From contig NZ_JANHDI010000001.1 in the NCBI RefSeq assembly GCF_024494595.1, positions 1 to 64,000 on the forward strand: a stretch of DNA of 64,000 nucleotides, written 5' to 3'. Both the position numbers and the translations under genes were made by a program. The stretch is from Halobellus rarus (GTDB lineage: Archaea > Halobacteriota > Halobacteria > Halobacteriales > Haloferacaceae). Shown piece by piece: positions 22,765-30,959 of the stretch; within the stretch, counting starts at the first letter, position 1; each line of letters opens with the position of its first letter. A model generated the notes under the pieces. The model was not told where the DNA came from. It saw nothing but the letters and a program-made list of their open reading frames with translations, and made no database searches.

Positions 22765-25332
22765 ATGCAACCGGAGGAGGTGCCCGAACTGCCCGAGGGG
22801 GTCGCCGCCCACCTGCGCGGGGAGGGAATCGAGGAGCTCTATCCCCCGCAGGCCGCGGCCGTCGAGGCCGGCGTCACCCGCGGCGAGAGCGTGGTCGCGT
22901 CGGTGCCGACCGCCTCGGGGAAGACGCTCGTCGCCGAACTCGCGATGCTCTCGAGCGTCGCCCGGGGCGGAACGGCGCTCTACATCGTCCCGCTGCGGGC
23001 GCTCGCCTCCGAGAAGAAGACCGAGTTCGAACGCTGGGAGGAGTACGGCTTCGACGTCGGCGTCTCGACCGGCAACTACGAGTCCGACGGCGAGTGGCTG
23101 GCCTCCCGCGACATCGTCGTCGCCACCTCCGAGAAGGTCGACTCCCTCGTCCGCAACGGCGCGGCGTGGATCGACGACCTGACCTGCGTCGTCGCCGACG
23201 AGGTCCACTTAGTCGACGACTCCCACCGCGGGCCAACGCTCGAAGTCACGCTGGGGAAGTTGCGGACGCTCAACCCCGGCCTCCAGGTCGTCGCGCTCTC
23301 GGCGACGGTCGGCAACGCCGACGTCGTCGCCGAGTGGCTCGACGCCGAACTCGTCGAGTCCGACTGGCGGCCGATCGACCTCCGGATGGGCGTCCACTAC
23401 GGGAACGCGATCTCCTTCGACGACGGCAGCCAGCGCGAGGTCCCCGTCGGGTCCGGCGGGCGACCGACCGCCGCCCTCGTCGACGACGCGCTCGACGGTG
23501 ACCCTGACGAGGACGCAGATGGAGCGGACGACCAGGGCTCCTCGCTCGTCTTCGTCAACTCCCGGCGGAACGCCGAGGCGTCCGCGAAGCGTCTGCGAGA
23601 CGTGACCGACCCCCACCTCACCGACGACGAGCGCGGGCGACTCGCGGAACTGGCCTCGGAGATCAGAGACGTCTCCGACGCCGACACCAGCGATACGCTC
23701 GCGTCCTGCGTCGCGAAGGGCGCGGCGTTCCATCACGCCGGCCTCGCCTCGGAACACCGCTCGCTCGTCGAGGACGCCTTCCGCGATCGACTCGTCAAGT
23801 GCATCTCGGCGACACCGACTCTCGCGGCGGGCGTCAACACCCCGAGCCGCCGGGTGATCGTCCGCGACTGGCGGCGCTACGACGGCGAGTTCGGCGGGAT
23901 GAAGCCGCTCGACGTCCTCGAGGTCCACCAGATGATGGGCCGGGCCGGTCGTCCCGGCCTCGACCCCTACGGCGAGGCCGTCCTGCTCGCGAAGAACGCC
24001 GAGACGCGCGACGAACTGTTTGAACGATATATCTGGGCCGACCCCGAGCCCGTCCGCTCGAAGCTCGCGGCCGAACCGGCGCTGCGGACGCACGTCCTCG
24101 CGACGGTCGCCTCGGGGTTCGCGCACACCCGCGCTGAACTCCTGGAGTTCCTGGACCAGACGCTCTACGCAACCCAGACCGACGACTCCGGTCGGCTGGA
24201 ACACGTCACCGACGACGTGCTCGCGTACCTGGAGCGCAACGGCTTCCTCGAACGGGAGGACGACTCCCTGACCGCGACGAGCGTCGGACACACGGTCTCG
24301 CGGCTCTATCTGGATCCGATGACCGCCGCGGAGATCATCGACGGCTTGGAGTGGGCCGAGGCGAACCGCGGGGAGATGGTCCGCGCGCTCTCGGGGGAGG
24401 ACGCGGCGTCGGACGCCGCTTCGACACCGTCTTCGGACGCCGCTCCGACGCCAGCGTCCGGCGATCCGACGGAGGCGGGGTTCCAGCGTGCCAGCGAGTT
24501 GGCGTCGGGAGCGGGGGACGAAAACGGAACTGACGCCGATGAGACGGCCGACGAGGACGAAACCGACGCTGACGAGACGACCGACGAGAACCTCGACGGT
24601 CCCACCTACCCGACGGCGCTCGGGCTCTTCCACCTCGTCTCGCGGACGCCGGATATGTATCAGCTCTACCTCAAATCGGGAGACAGAGAGACCTACACCG
24701 AAATCTGCTACGAGCGCGAGGCCGAACTGCTCGGGCGCACGCCCTCGGAGTACGAGGACGTCCGCTTCGAGGAGTGGCTCTCGGCGCTGAAGACCGCGCG
24801 CCTCTTGGAGGACTGGGCCGACGAGGTCGACGAGGATCGAATCACCGAACGGTACGGCGTCGGCCCCGGCGACATCCGCGGGAAGGTCGAGACCGCCGAG
24901 TGGCTGCTCGGCGCGGCCGAACGGCTCGCCGGCGAACTCGACCTCTCGGTCGTCCCCGTCCGCGAGGCGAAAAAGCGCGTCGAGTACGGCGTCCGCGAGG
25001 AACTGCTGACGCTCGCCGGCATCCGCGGCGTCGGCCGCAAGCGCGCGAGACGGCTCTACGAGGCCGGGATCGAGACGCGCGCCGATCTCCGGGGGGCGGA
25101 CAAGTCCGTGGTCCTCCGGGCGCTTCGCGGACGGCGAAAGACCGCCGAGGGGATCCTCGAGAACGTGGGCCGGCAGGACCCGTCGATGGAGGACGTCGCG
25201 AAGGCCGATTCCGCGAACACGGAGCGGGCGGGCGGTCCGGCGGGGCAGGACGAGGGACCGTCGCAGCCGGCGTCGACCCGCGCCGGCGAGGACGACCCGG
25301 AGGAACAGGCCAGCCTGGGTGATTTCGGATGA
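22765..25332 (+). CDS. hel308: ATP-dependent DNA helicase Hel308
   Basis: An 855-residue SF2 helicase that unwinds lagging-strand forks. It has a Q-motif-like [12 protein letters not shown], Walker [12 protein letters not shown] (GKT at 52-54), Walker [11 protein letters not shown] and motif [13 protein letters not shown]-terminal winged helix and ratchet domains follow, with a helix-hairpin-helix ([22 protein letters not shown]). A ~65-residue acidic, Ala/Ser/Asp-rich insert (about residues 545-610) interrupts the ratchet region, a haloarchaeal-type expansion. The tail ends QASLGDFG, which resembles PCNA-interacting peptides at protein ends. The cgi121 gene follows after 43 bp. Confidence 0.96.
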   Translation: MQPEEVPELPEGVAAHLRGEGIEELYPPQAAAVEAGVTRGESVVASVPTASGKTLVAELAMLSSVARGGTALYIVPLRALASEKKTEFERWEEYGFDVGVSTGNYESDGEWLASRDIVVATSEKVDSLVRNGAAWIDDLTCVVADEVHLVDDSHRGPTLEVTLGKLRTLNPGLQVVALSATVGNADVVAEWLDAELVESDWRPIDLRMGVHYGNAISFDDGSQREVPVGSGGRPTAALVDDALDGDPDEDADGADDQGSSLVFVNSRRNAEASAKRLRDVTDPHLTDDERGRLAELASEIRDVSDADTSDTLASCVAKGAAFHHAGLASEHRSLVEDAFRDRLVKCISATPTLAAGVNTPSRRVIVRDWRRYDGEFGGMKPLDVLEVHQMMGRAGRPGLDPYGEAVLLAKNAETRDELFERYIWADPEPVRSKLAAEPALRTHVLATVASGFAHTRAELLEFLDQTLYATQTDDSGRLEHVTDDVLAYLERNGFLEREDDSLTATSVGHTVSRLYLDPMTAAEIIDGLEWAEANRGEMVRALSGEDAASDAASTPSSDAAPTPASGDPTEAGFQRASELASGAGDENGTDADETADEDETDADETTDENLDGPTYPTALGLFHLVSRTPDMYQLYLKSGDRETYTEICYEREAELLGRTPSEYEDVRFEEWLSALKTARLLEDWADEVDEDRITERYGVGPGDIRGKVETAEWLLGAAERLAGELDLSVVPVREAKKRVEYGVREELLTLAGIRGVGRKRARRLYEAGIETRADLRGADKSVVLRALRGRRKTAEGILENVGRQDPSMEDVAKADSANTERAGGPAGQDEGPSQPASTRAGEDDPEEQASLGDFG

Positions 25333-25375
25333 GCGCCACGAGGACGCCGTCGGCGGACGACCGGGGGGGTTTGCG

Positions 25376-25900
25376 ATGAAACTGGTGGAGGGGACGGTCG
25401 ACGTCGACGACGTCGACGCGTTCGTCGCCGCCATCGACGAGATCGCCTCGTCGACCGACACGACGATCCAGGCCTTCGACGCGCGGTACGTCGTGAGCGA
25501 GCGTCACCTCGAACGCGCCGTCGAACTGGCGGACCGGGCGTTCGAGCGGGGCGAGAACGTCGCCCGCGAGCGCGCGGTCGAGATCCTCCTGTACGCCGCC
25601 GGTCGCCGGCAGATCACGAACGCGCTCGAACTCGGCGTCTCGCCGGGCGAAAACCGCGTCGTCGTCCTCGTCGACGCCGCTGACGCGGACCCGAGAGACG
25701 GGCCGCCTCCGAACGAACGCGCAGCGGCGGAGGCGATCCGTGACCGCGTCCTCGACGGCGTCGAAGCGACGCTCGGCGACTACGACCCCGAACGCGTGCG
25801 AGAGTTTTTCGACGTCTCAGACGCGGAACTCGACGTCGTCGACGGCGACCTCGAAGCGCTGGTACTCGAACGGGTGGCGCTGCTCGTCGTCGAGAAGTGA
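25376..25900 (+). CDS. cgi121: KEOPS complex subunit Cgi121
   Basis: A 174-residue protein with the Cgi121/TPRKB fold. An N-terminal beta-alpha segment (VEGTVDVDDVDAFVAAIDE) leads to RERAVEILLYAAGRRQITNALELGVSPGENRVVVLV, the conserved core that contacts Bud32 and tRNA. In archaea KEOPS makes the t6A modification at position 37 of ANN-decoding tRNAs. The ATG at 25376 is chosen because homologues start with MKLVEG-like strands. Linkage to hel308 is common in haloarchaea and suggests cotranscription. Confidence 0.92.
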   Translation: MKLVEGTVDVDDVDAFVAAIDEIASSTDTTIQAFDARYVVSERHLERAVELADRAFERGENVARERAVEILLYAAGRRQITNALELGVSPGENRVVVLVDAADADPRDGPPPNERAAAEAIRDRVLDGVEATLGDYDPERVREFFDVSDAELDVVDGDLEALVLERVALLVVEK

Positions 25901-26033
25901 GCCGCCGTGTTCGTGCCTGTTTCGCGCGAGCGCCCCAGGCTGTTCGAACGACCGCGTCGAACGGGACCATCGCGCCGAACGGCGGATCGGTAGGGCAGCC
26001 ATAGTTATCTCCGTTCCTGTCCTTCCCGGTGGT

Positions 26034-26267
26034 ATGGACATACTCCTACCGGCGTTTATCGGCATCCCAGGCGGTCCGGAACTGCTCGTCGTCCTCCTCC
26101 TCGTCGTCCTGCTGTTCGGCGCGGACAAACTCCCGAAACTCGCTCGCTCCTCCGGGCAGGCGATGGGCGAATTCAAGCGCGGACGTGACCAGATCGAAGA
26201 CGAACTCAGAGAGGCCGCCGAACCGACGTCGGCCCACACCGATGGGGAGGCGGTCGAACGTGTCTGA
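26034..26267 (+). CDS. tatA: twin-arginine translocase TatA/E protein
   Basis: A 77-residue protein with one N-terminal membrane span (ELLVVLLLVVLLFG), the hinge FGADKLPKLARSSGQAMGEFKRG and a short acidic tail, the classic TatA layout. It forms the pore for folded Tat substrates, which in haloarchaea include much of the secretome and the RR-signal surface proteins encoded at 29-36 kb. The ATG at 26034 gives MDILLPAFIGI; upstream in-frame codons overlap the cgi121 region in another frame. It appears monocistronic. Confidence 0.94.
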   Translation: MDILLPAFIGIPGGPELLVVLLLVVLLFGADKLPKLARSSGQAMGEFKRGRDQIEDELREAAEPTSAHTDGEAVERV

Positions 26268-26354
26268 TTCCAGATAGCGCGATCGAACGGCACCATTCGA
26301 TACCGAACGCGATTTTCTCCCGGACGTCGAGTCACGCTTCCGCGGTACAGTCTG

Positions 26355-26401
26355 GTTTGCAACTACTCACTCGCCGATCACACGCTGTCGTGCGATCGAG
26401 T
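26355..26401. repeat. dispersed element copy B
   Basis: GTTTGCAA at 26355-26362 and GTGCGATCGAGT at 26390-26401, with 27 bp between. The layout is the same as in copy A (25 bp between) and copy C (28 bp). It lies behind tatA and before the convergent end of the 26489-27115 gene. It lacks the clear right-end inverted repeat of copy A. Confidence 0.65.
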
Positions 26402-26488
26402 ACGTGACCAATTTCGAACGCGACTATCGCGGTCGCTCTCGGACGTGAGATCACGGCGGAGAGCGGCACAATCGACAGTCCCGGATGG

Positions 26489-27115
26489 TTACGCTTCCTC
26501 GGCGAGTTCTCGCGGGGGCTCGACCTCCGGCGGCGTCGCGGTGTTTCCGATGAGCGTCCGGCGGTCGCGGATCGTGTGGACGCAGCCGGCGACGGTGAAC
26601 GCGGCGGCGACGAACAGCGCGTACCCGAATCCGCCCACGTACGAGAACGGAGCGAATCCGAGCGCGGCGACCACGACCAGAGCCGACAGGACGCTTCCCA
26701 GTACGAGGTAGAACTGACTCCACGGGATGTCGTCTCGGGGCACCACGTCGAGGTAGATGTCGAACGCCCGGACGTGGTCCGTCATCGTGATCGTTCCCCG
26801 GTTCTTGTCGTACTCGACGACGCCGAGTCGATCCATCGTCGGGAGGTGGGTCTGGTGGAGCGCGGTGTATACCCGTTTTCGCTGTTTCGGCGTCACCGCC
26901 CGCCGCTCGATCCGGTTCTCCCAGGCCGCAATCTGCTCGGAGAGGTCGCGGACCGTCACCGAATCGTCCACCTGCGCCAGGTAATGGAGGGTGTACCGAC
27001 GACGCCGACTGCTCAGCGTCTCGAAGACCGTCTCCGTAGACAGTTCACGGTCCGTCGGGGTGTCCGAACTGCCGGCGTTCTCTTTGGTTTTTGATATCTG
27101 TGCCCCGCGTTTCAT
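26489..27115 (-). CDS. winged-helix (DUF7344-like) membrane protein
   Basis: A 208-residue protein. Residues 30-125 form a winged-helix DNA-binding domain (VFETLSSRRRRYTLHYLAQ; RKRVYTALHQTHLPTMDRLGVVEYD). Two C-terminal membrane spans follow (FYLVLGSVLSALVVVAALGF and GYALFVAAAFTVAGC). This one-component, membrane-tethered regulator type is abundant in haloarchaea (DUF7344, as I recall). The signal and targets are unknown. It is paralogous to the protein at 28521-29063, sharing ALHQTHLP. It is convergent with tatA. Confidence 0.87.
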   Translation of the reverse strand: MKRGAQISKTKENAGSSDTPTDRELSTETVFETLSSRRRRYTLHYLAQVDDSVTVRDLSEQIAAWENRIERRAVTPKQRKRVYTALHQTHLPTMDRLGVVEYDKNRGTITMTDHVRAFDIYLDVVPRDDIPWSQFYLVLGSVLSALVVVAALGFAPFSYVGGFGYALFVAAAFTVAGCVHTIRDRRTLIGNTATPPEVEPPRELAEEA

Positions 27116-27375
27116 ACCGATCTATTGACGGATACGAATATGAATCTATCTATCATGGAATACGGTGGCGTTAACCACGGTCACTCGTCGGGGTACTGGC
27201 GGAGTAACTGCCCGTTTGTGGGGACGTAGGGATTGCAACTGACCGCGATTCAGACGTGATCGGTAGATGTGAACTCGTAAACGCCCAGTAGCTCGCCCTC
27301 CACCGTACCGCCGGCCTCACGGCGGATATGCCGATCATACCTATGGGTTTCGATGGCCTTATCGGAAGGAGAGAG

Positions 27376-28191
27376 ATGAATCGACAACCATCTATATCGA
27401 TACTGACACGAATTCGCCGCCCGGAGTACACCGGTGCCAACCGGTGTCTCCCCTGCACCGTCGTCAACCTCGTTCTCGCGGCGGCGCTCACCGCTGCGGT
27501 GGCACTCGTCTCGCTCCCAGTCGCCGCCGCCGTCGCTGCCGGGTCGCTCGCGAGCATCTACGCTCGCGGCTACCTCGTCCCCGGAACGCCCGAACTCACG
27601 AAGCGATACCTCCCCGGCCGCGTGCTCGCGTGGTTCGGGAAGGGGGGCACCCCGATCCCCACCCACGATGCCGACTTCGACGTCGTGTCGTTTCTCGATC
27701 GGTCCGGGGTCGTCGTCGACGACGGCGACGACGTCGCGCTCGCACCGAGCTTCGAGCGTCGCTTCGAGACGGCCGCCTTCGACCTCGACACCGAGGCGGC
27801 GATGACAGCGGCCGCGGCCGATCTGCTCGCTGTCGCCCCAGATCGCGTGTCGTTCGTCGCCGGCGGTGCGTCGTGGCGCGTCCTGGTCGACGGTTCGATA
27901 CTCGGGCAGTGGGAGTCGCGGGCGGCGTTCGTCGCCGACCTCGCCGCCCACCGCACGCTCTCGGCGTGGACCGACGAGTGGGCGTCGGTGCCGGACGCCG
28001 CCCGCGGCCGGACGCTCTCTGCGGTCCGCGCCTGTCTCGAAACCTGCCCCGTCTGCGAGGGCGACATCCGACTCGGGACCGAGACGGTGAGCTCCTGCTG
28101 CCGCGAATACGAGGTCGTCGCGGCCACCTGTGCCGACTGCGACGCCCGGCTCTTCGAGACCGACGCGCGGGCCGTGGCCGCTGCGGCGTGA
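27376..28191 (+). CDS. membrane protein with C-terminal zinc ribbon
   Basis: About 271 residues. The N-terminus (MNRQPSISILTRIRRPEYTG) is followed by a CLPC motif and two close membrane spans (NLVLAAALTAAVALVSL and VAAAVAAGSLASIYA). A ~170-residue cytoplasmic domain follows, ending in a zinc ribbon with CPVC near residue 226, a CC pair near 241 and CADC near 255. The ATG at 27376 is favoured over 27328 because homologous-looking starts are compact. No enzymatic motif. It lies between two membrane-tethered winged-helix genes. Confidence 0.75.
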   Translation: MNRQPSISILTRIRRPEYTGANRCLPCTVVNLVLAAALTAAVALVSLPVAAAVAAGSLASIYARGYLVPGTPELTKRYLPGRVLAWFGKGGTPIPTHDADFDVVSFLDRSGVVVDDGDDVALAPSFERRFETAAFDLDTEAAMTAAAADLLAVAPDRVSFVAGGASWRVLVDGSILGQWESRAAFVADLAAHRTLSAWTDEWASVPDAARGRTLSAVRACLETCPVCEGDIRLGTETVSSCCREYEVVAATCADCDARLFETDARAVAAAA

Positions 28192-28520
28192 CGGCGCGAC
28201 GGTTCTTCGGCGGCACCGGATATCGACTTTTTCGGCGGCGGAACTGGGACTTTTGCGACGCTTCCGGACGCTCCGATAACACGTTCCGACTGGCCCCGCG
28301 GCCGTTCCGACTGGCGACTTGCGCGTGCATCCAGCGTCGCCTCCACAGTTGATCCCGGATCGCCTCCGAGCGGCGTACCCTCCGTCGTCTTCTCGAACGC
28401 TCCCGACACGCCCTCTCGACCGAACGATCGGGGGCAGAACCCGTGCCGTCAGACGTCCGTCTGTGCCGTCGTTCGTCTACCGGGCACCGAGAACTTTTCA
28501 GCGCAGGACGTCCGATAGAA
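28192..28520. other. non-coding spacer between convergent genes
   Basis: No supported gene. It contains two copies of GTTCCGACTGGC near 28285-28316 but no clear terminator hairpin. Confidence 0.6.
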
Positions 28521-29063
28521 TCAGAAGACGCGGGCCCGGAACCGCGCGAATCGACCGCGCGCGCCGAGTCGCGCGGCCGCCAGCTGGTAGGCTGTCGAAA
28601 GGGCGAAGCACACGAGGAACGCCGTCGACGGGACGAGCGGGTCGACGGCGGCGAAGCCGGGGACGGAGGCGAGCGACGCGACCGTCGTGAACAGTCCCAC
28701 GACGCCGAGCGCGCGGTAGTACTCGCCCCAGGTCACGCCCGCCCGCGTGGTGACGTCCATATACCGCCCGAGGTGTCCGGCCTGCGGACACACCGATACC
28801 AGCTTTCGGTCGGGATCGTACACGACGAGGCCGAGCTCGGCCATCTTCGGGAGGTGCGTCTGATGGAGCGCGTTGTAGACGCTCTCGCGGAGCGCCCGCG
28901 GCGCGGGGCTCTGACCGGACTCTGTCGCCGCGATCCGCTCGGAGAGCTCACGCAGCGAGAGCGCTTCCGGGTGGGCCCACAGCTCGGCGAGCGTCTCCCG
29001 CCGGCGCGCGTTACTCAGTACCTGGTACACCTCCACTTCCGGAAGCACGGACCGCTGGAACAT
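28521..29063 (-). CDS. winged-helix (DUF7344-like) membrane protein
   Basis: A 180-residue paralogue of the protein at 26489-27115. The winged helix covers residues about 10-100 (VYQVLSNARRRETLAEL; SVYNALHQTHLPKMAELGLVVYD), and two C-terminal spans follow (ALGVVGLFTTVASLA and STAFLVCFALSTAYQ). The ATG at 29063 (MFQRSVLPEVE) is chosen, since the 61-codon extension upstream is read through the repeat-rich spacer and has no plausible coding bias. It is divergent from the TasA-like locus. The shared spacer carries a phased repeat array, so it is a candidate regulator of that locus. This is inference. Confidence 0.85.
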   Translation of the reverse strand: MFQRSVLPEVEVYQVLSNARRRETLAELWAHPEALSLRELSERIAATESGQSPAPRALRESVYNALHQTHLPKMAELGLVVYDPDRKLVSVCPQAGHLGRYMDVTTRAGVTWGEYYRALGVVGLFTTVASLASVPGFAAVDPLVPSTAFLVCFALSTAYQLAAARLGARGRFARFRARVF

Positions 29064-29122
29064 CGAATTCTCAGAGGCAATCGCGGAGTATAGCCATGGA
29101 CGGACTATCGTTTCGCTCCGAT

Positions 29123-29278
29123 CGGCACGCTCACCGTACGGAACCGAGGTCTGATCCCTCCGCATCGGTACGTGTGCCGGACCGATCGGTATGCGCGGCG
29201 GACCCGGCCGGTATGCGTGGCGAAGCTGACCGGTACGCGTTCCCATCTCTCCCGGTACGGCCGCTATACGCGGCGGTA
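29123..29278. promoter_or_regulatory. phased array of CGGTAYG repeats every 21-22 bp
   Basis: CGGTA(C/T)G occurs at 29166, 29187, 29209, 29231, 29253 and 29274, with a weaker CGGCACG at 29123. Successive spacings are 21, 22, 22, 22 and 21 bp, i.e. two helical turns, so the sites face the same side of the DNA. Flanks vary (for example CCGGTATGCGTGGCG, CCGGTACGCGTTCCC), so this is an iterated binding-site array rather than a simple duplication. It lies between the winged-helix gene and the first TasA-like gene. Confidence 0.7.
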
Positions 29279-29443
29279 CGGCCCTCGTATCCGGCCGCCG
29301 AATCGCGTAACGTGACCCTGAAAACGGCCGTTTCGAGGTTCAAAACCGTTGAATCGGTGCATAGGTAATACCCCCCGAGCTGTGGGGTAATTCGTCCCGA
29401 AACGACCGGTGACGGTCTCACGGTCCGACGGGAGGACAAACCA

Positions 29444-30781
29444 ATGACGCAAGACAGCGAACCCCAACTGTACAGCCTCTCACGCCGTAAAATGCTCGCC
29501 GGTCTCGGTGCCGTCGGCCTCGCCTCCGCGGGTGCCGGTCTCGGTACCTCCGCGTACTTCAGCGACGAGGAGAGCTTCGAGAACAACACCCTGACGGCCG
29601 GGACGCTCGACCTGCGCGTCCGCTATGAGGCCTCCTACGACAGCGGCGACACGGTCGAGAATATGGCCGACGCCGCGATGGGAACCCAGGACGGGTCGCC
29701 CGCGGGAATGTTCTACGACCTCCAGGACGTGAAGCCGGGCGACTCCGGTCACGTCGAGTTCTGTTTCGACATCGTGGACAACCCCGCCTACATGTGGGCG
29801 TGCGGTGACCTCTCCCAGGCCGAAAACGGAATCACCGAGCCCGAGAGCGCGGTCGACGACACGCCCGAGCTCGGCGAGCTCGGCGACAGCATCGTCGCCC
29901 GGCTCTCCTACTGCGACATCGACGACGAGGAGCTCGTCGAGGGCGAGGAGATCGTCTCCGGATCGCTCGTCGACGTCTTCGCGGCCATCGCGAACGGCGC
30001 GGCCCTCGACGGCGACGGCGTCGCCGGTCTCGCCCCCGGCGAGCAGTCCCCGTACGACGAGGAGGTCGTCGGAGACGAAGAAGCATACATCACCGGCGCG
30101 TGCCTGTGCCTGTTCTGGGAGATCCCGTACGAGGTCGGCAACGAGATTCAGTCCGACTCGCTGACGATGGCGCTGGAGTTCCACGCGCTGCAGGCCCGCC
30201 ACAACGACGGCACGACGAACCCCTGCACGCCGACGGTCACCACCCGGACGGGCGAGGGCTTCGCCAAGCAACAGGAGTTCGCCACCGAGCAGGAGACCTC
30301 CTTCGCCCGCGGCCGATTCGGTAACAACGGCCCCTCGGGCTCGTGGGAAGTCGCCGTCGGCCCCGACGTCGGGAGCGCCGACACGGCCAACTACGTCTGG
30401 ACGCCCGGTGACACGGTGTCGTTCAGCTACGCCTACGACGGCAGCGGTACCGCCTCGTTCACCCTCGACGGCGTGAACGTCGGCAGCGGAATCCCCGCGC
30501 CGAGCGGCAAACTCGCGATCACGACGAAGGCCGACGAGGCCACCGTCAGCGTCGCGAACCTCGCGCTCGACCTCGACGGCGTCCCGGTCACCCTCAGCGG
30601 CCCCGACGCGATCTCGGCCAGCAACGACGGGTCCGGCCGCGAGGTCACCTACCTCGTCTTCGACACCGACGCCGCGGACGTCGCGAACGCGTTCGCGATC
30701 TCCGGCGACGTCACCGTCGACGTCCAGGGCGACTACTCTGGCAGCGAGGAAGGCGTCGCCTTCGACATCAGCGTCGAGTGA
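29444..30781 (+). CDS. TasA/camelysin-like surface protein with extra C-terminal domain
   Basis: 445 residues. The signal region has a twin-arginine motif (SLSRRKMLAGLG), and then the SipW-type junction GTSAYFSDEESFENNTLTAG at residues 34-53. Residues about 55-255 are the TasA-like beta domain (DVKPGDSGHVEFCF; VGNEIQSDSLTMALEF; ARHND). A separate beta-rich domain fills about 265-445 and resembles choice-of-anchor modules (SFARGRFGNNGPSGSWEV). It is probably exported folded and then trimmed by the peptidase at 36574. A GGAGG ribosome-binding site precedes the ATG, and the leader contains a hairpin at about 29371-29391. It is followed by an 18-bp repeat array, then the next paralogue. It is likely a filament or matrix subunit. 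Confidence 0.85.
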   Translation: MTQDSEPQLYSLSRRKMLAGLGAVGLASAGAGLGTSAYFSDEESFENNTLTAGTLDLRVRYEASYDSGDTVENMADAAMGTQDGSPAGMFYDLQDVKPGDSGHVEFCFDIVDNPAYMWACGDLSQAENGITEPESAVDDTPELGELGDSIVARLSYCDIDDEELVEGEEIVSGSLVDVFAAIANGAALDGDGVAGLAPGEQSPYDEEVVGDEEAYITGACLCLFWEIPYEVGNEIQSDSLTMALEFHALQARHNDGTTNPCTPTVTTRTGEGFAKQQEFATEQETSFARGRFGNNGPSGSWEVAVGPDVGSADTANYVWTPGDTVSFSYAYDGSGTASFTLDGVNVGSGIPAPSGKLAITTKADEATVSVANLALDLDGVPVTLSGPDAISASNDGSGREVTYLVFDTDAADVANAFAISGDVTVDVQGDYSGSEEGVAFDISVE

Positions 30782-30864
30782 GCGCCGCCGTCGACAGCAG
30801 CGCCGCCGTCGACAGCAGCGCCGCCGTCGACAGCAGCGCCGCCGTCGACAGCAGCGTCGAGTAA
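30781..30864. repeat. 18-bp tandem repeat ending in a duplicated stop region
   Basis: Four perfect AGCGCCGCCGTCGACAGC units (30781-30852), followed by AGCGTCGAGTAA. The preceding gene ends AGCGTCGAGTGA, so the gene end is present on both sides of the array. In the frame starting at 30781 the array reads SAAVDS repeats and ends with the same SVE-stop. Confidence 0.93.
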
Positions 30865-30959
30865 TCGACACCTGACACCCTCCGCGACCCTGACCGGCCC
30901 GCGGGGGTGAGACACCACCCCACCACACCAAACATTCCCGACCACACGGACCAAAACCA

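Noticed and set aside
20826-23501. Long open frame (891 codons) on the plus strand across hef and the start of hel308
   Set aside because: Antisense to hef with all its motifs intact, and it enters hel308 in the wrong frame. No domain is recognisable.
25329-25379. 16-codon frame overlapping the hel308 stop (ATGAGCGCC)
   Set aside because: Too short, overlaps the cgi121 start, and has no conserved feature.
27250-27951. 233-codon minus-strand frame
   Set aside because: Antisense to the zinc-ribbon membrane protein, which has clear membrane spans and a Cys ribbon in the other frame.
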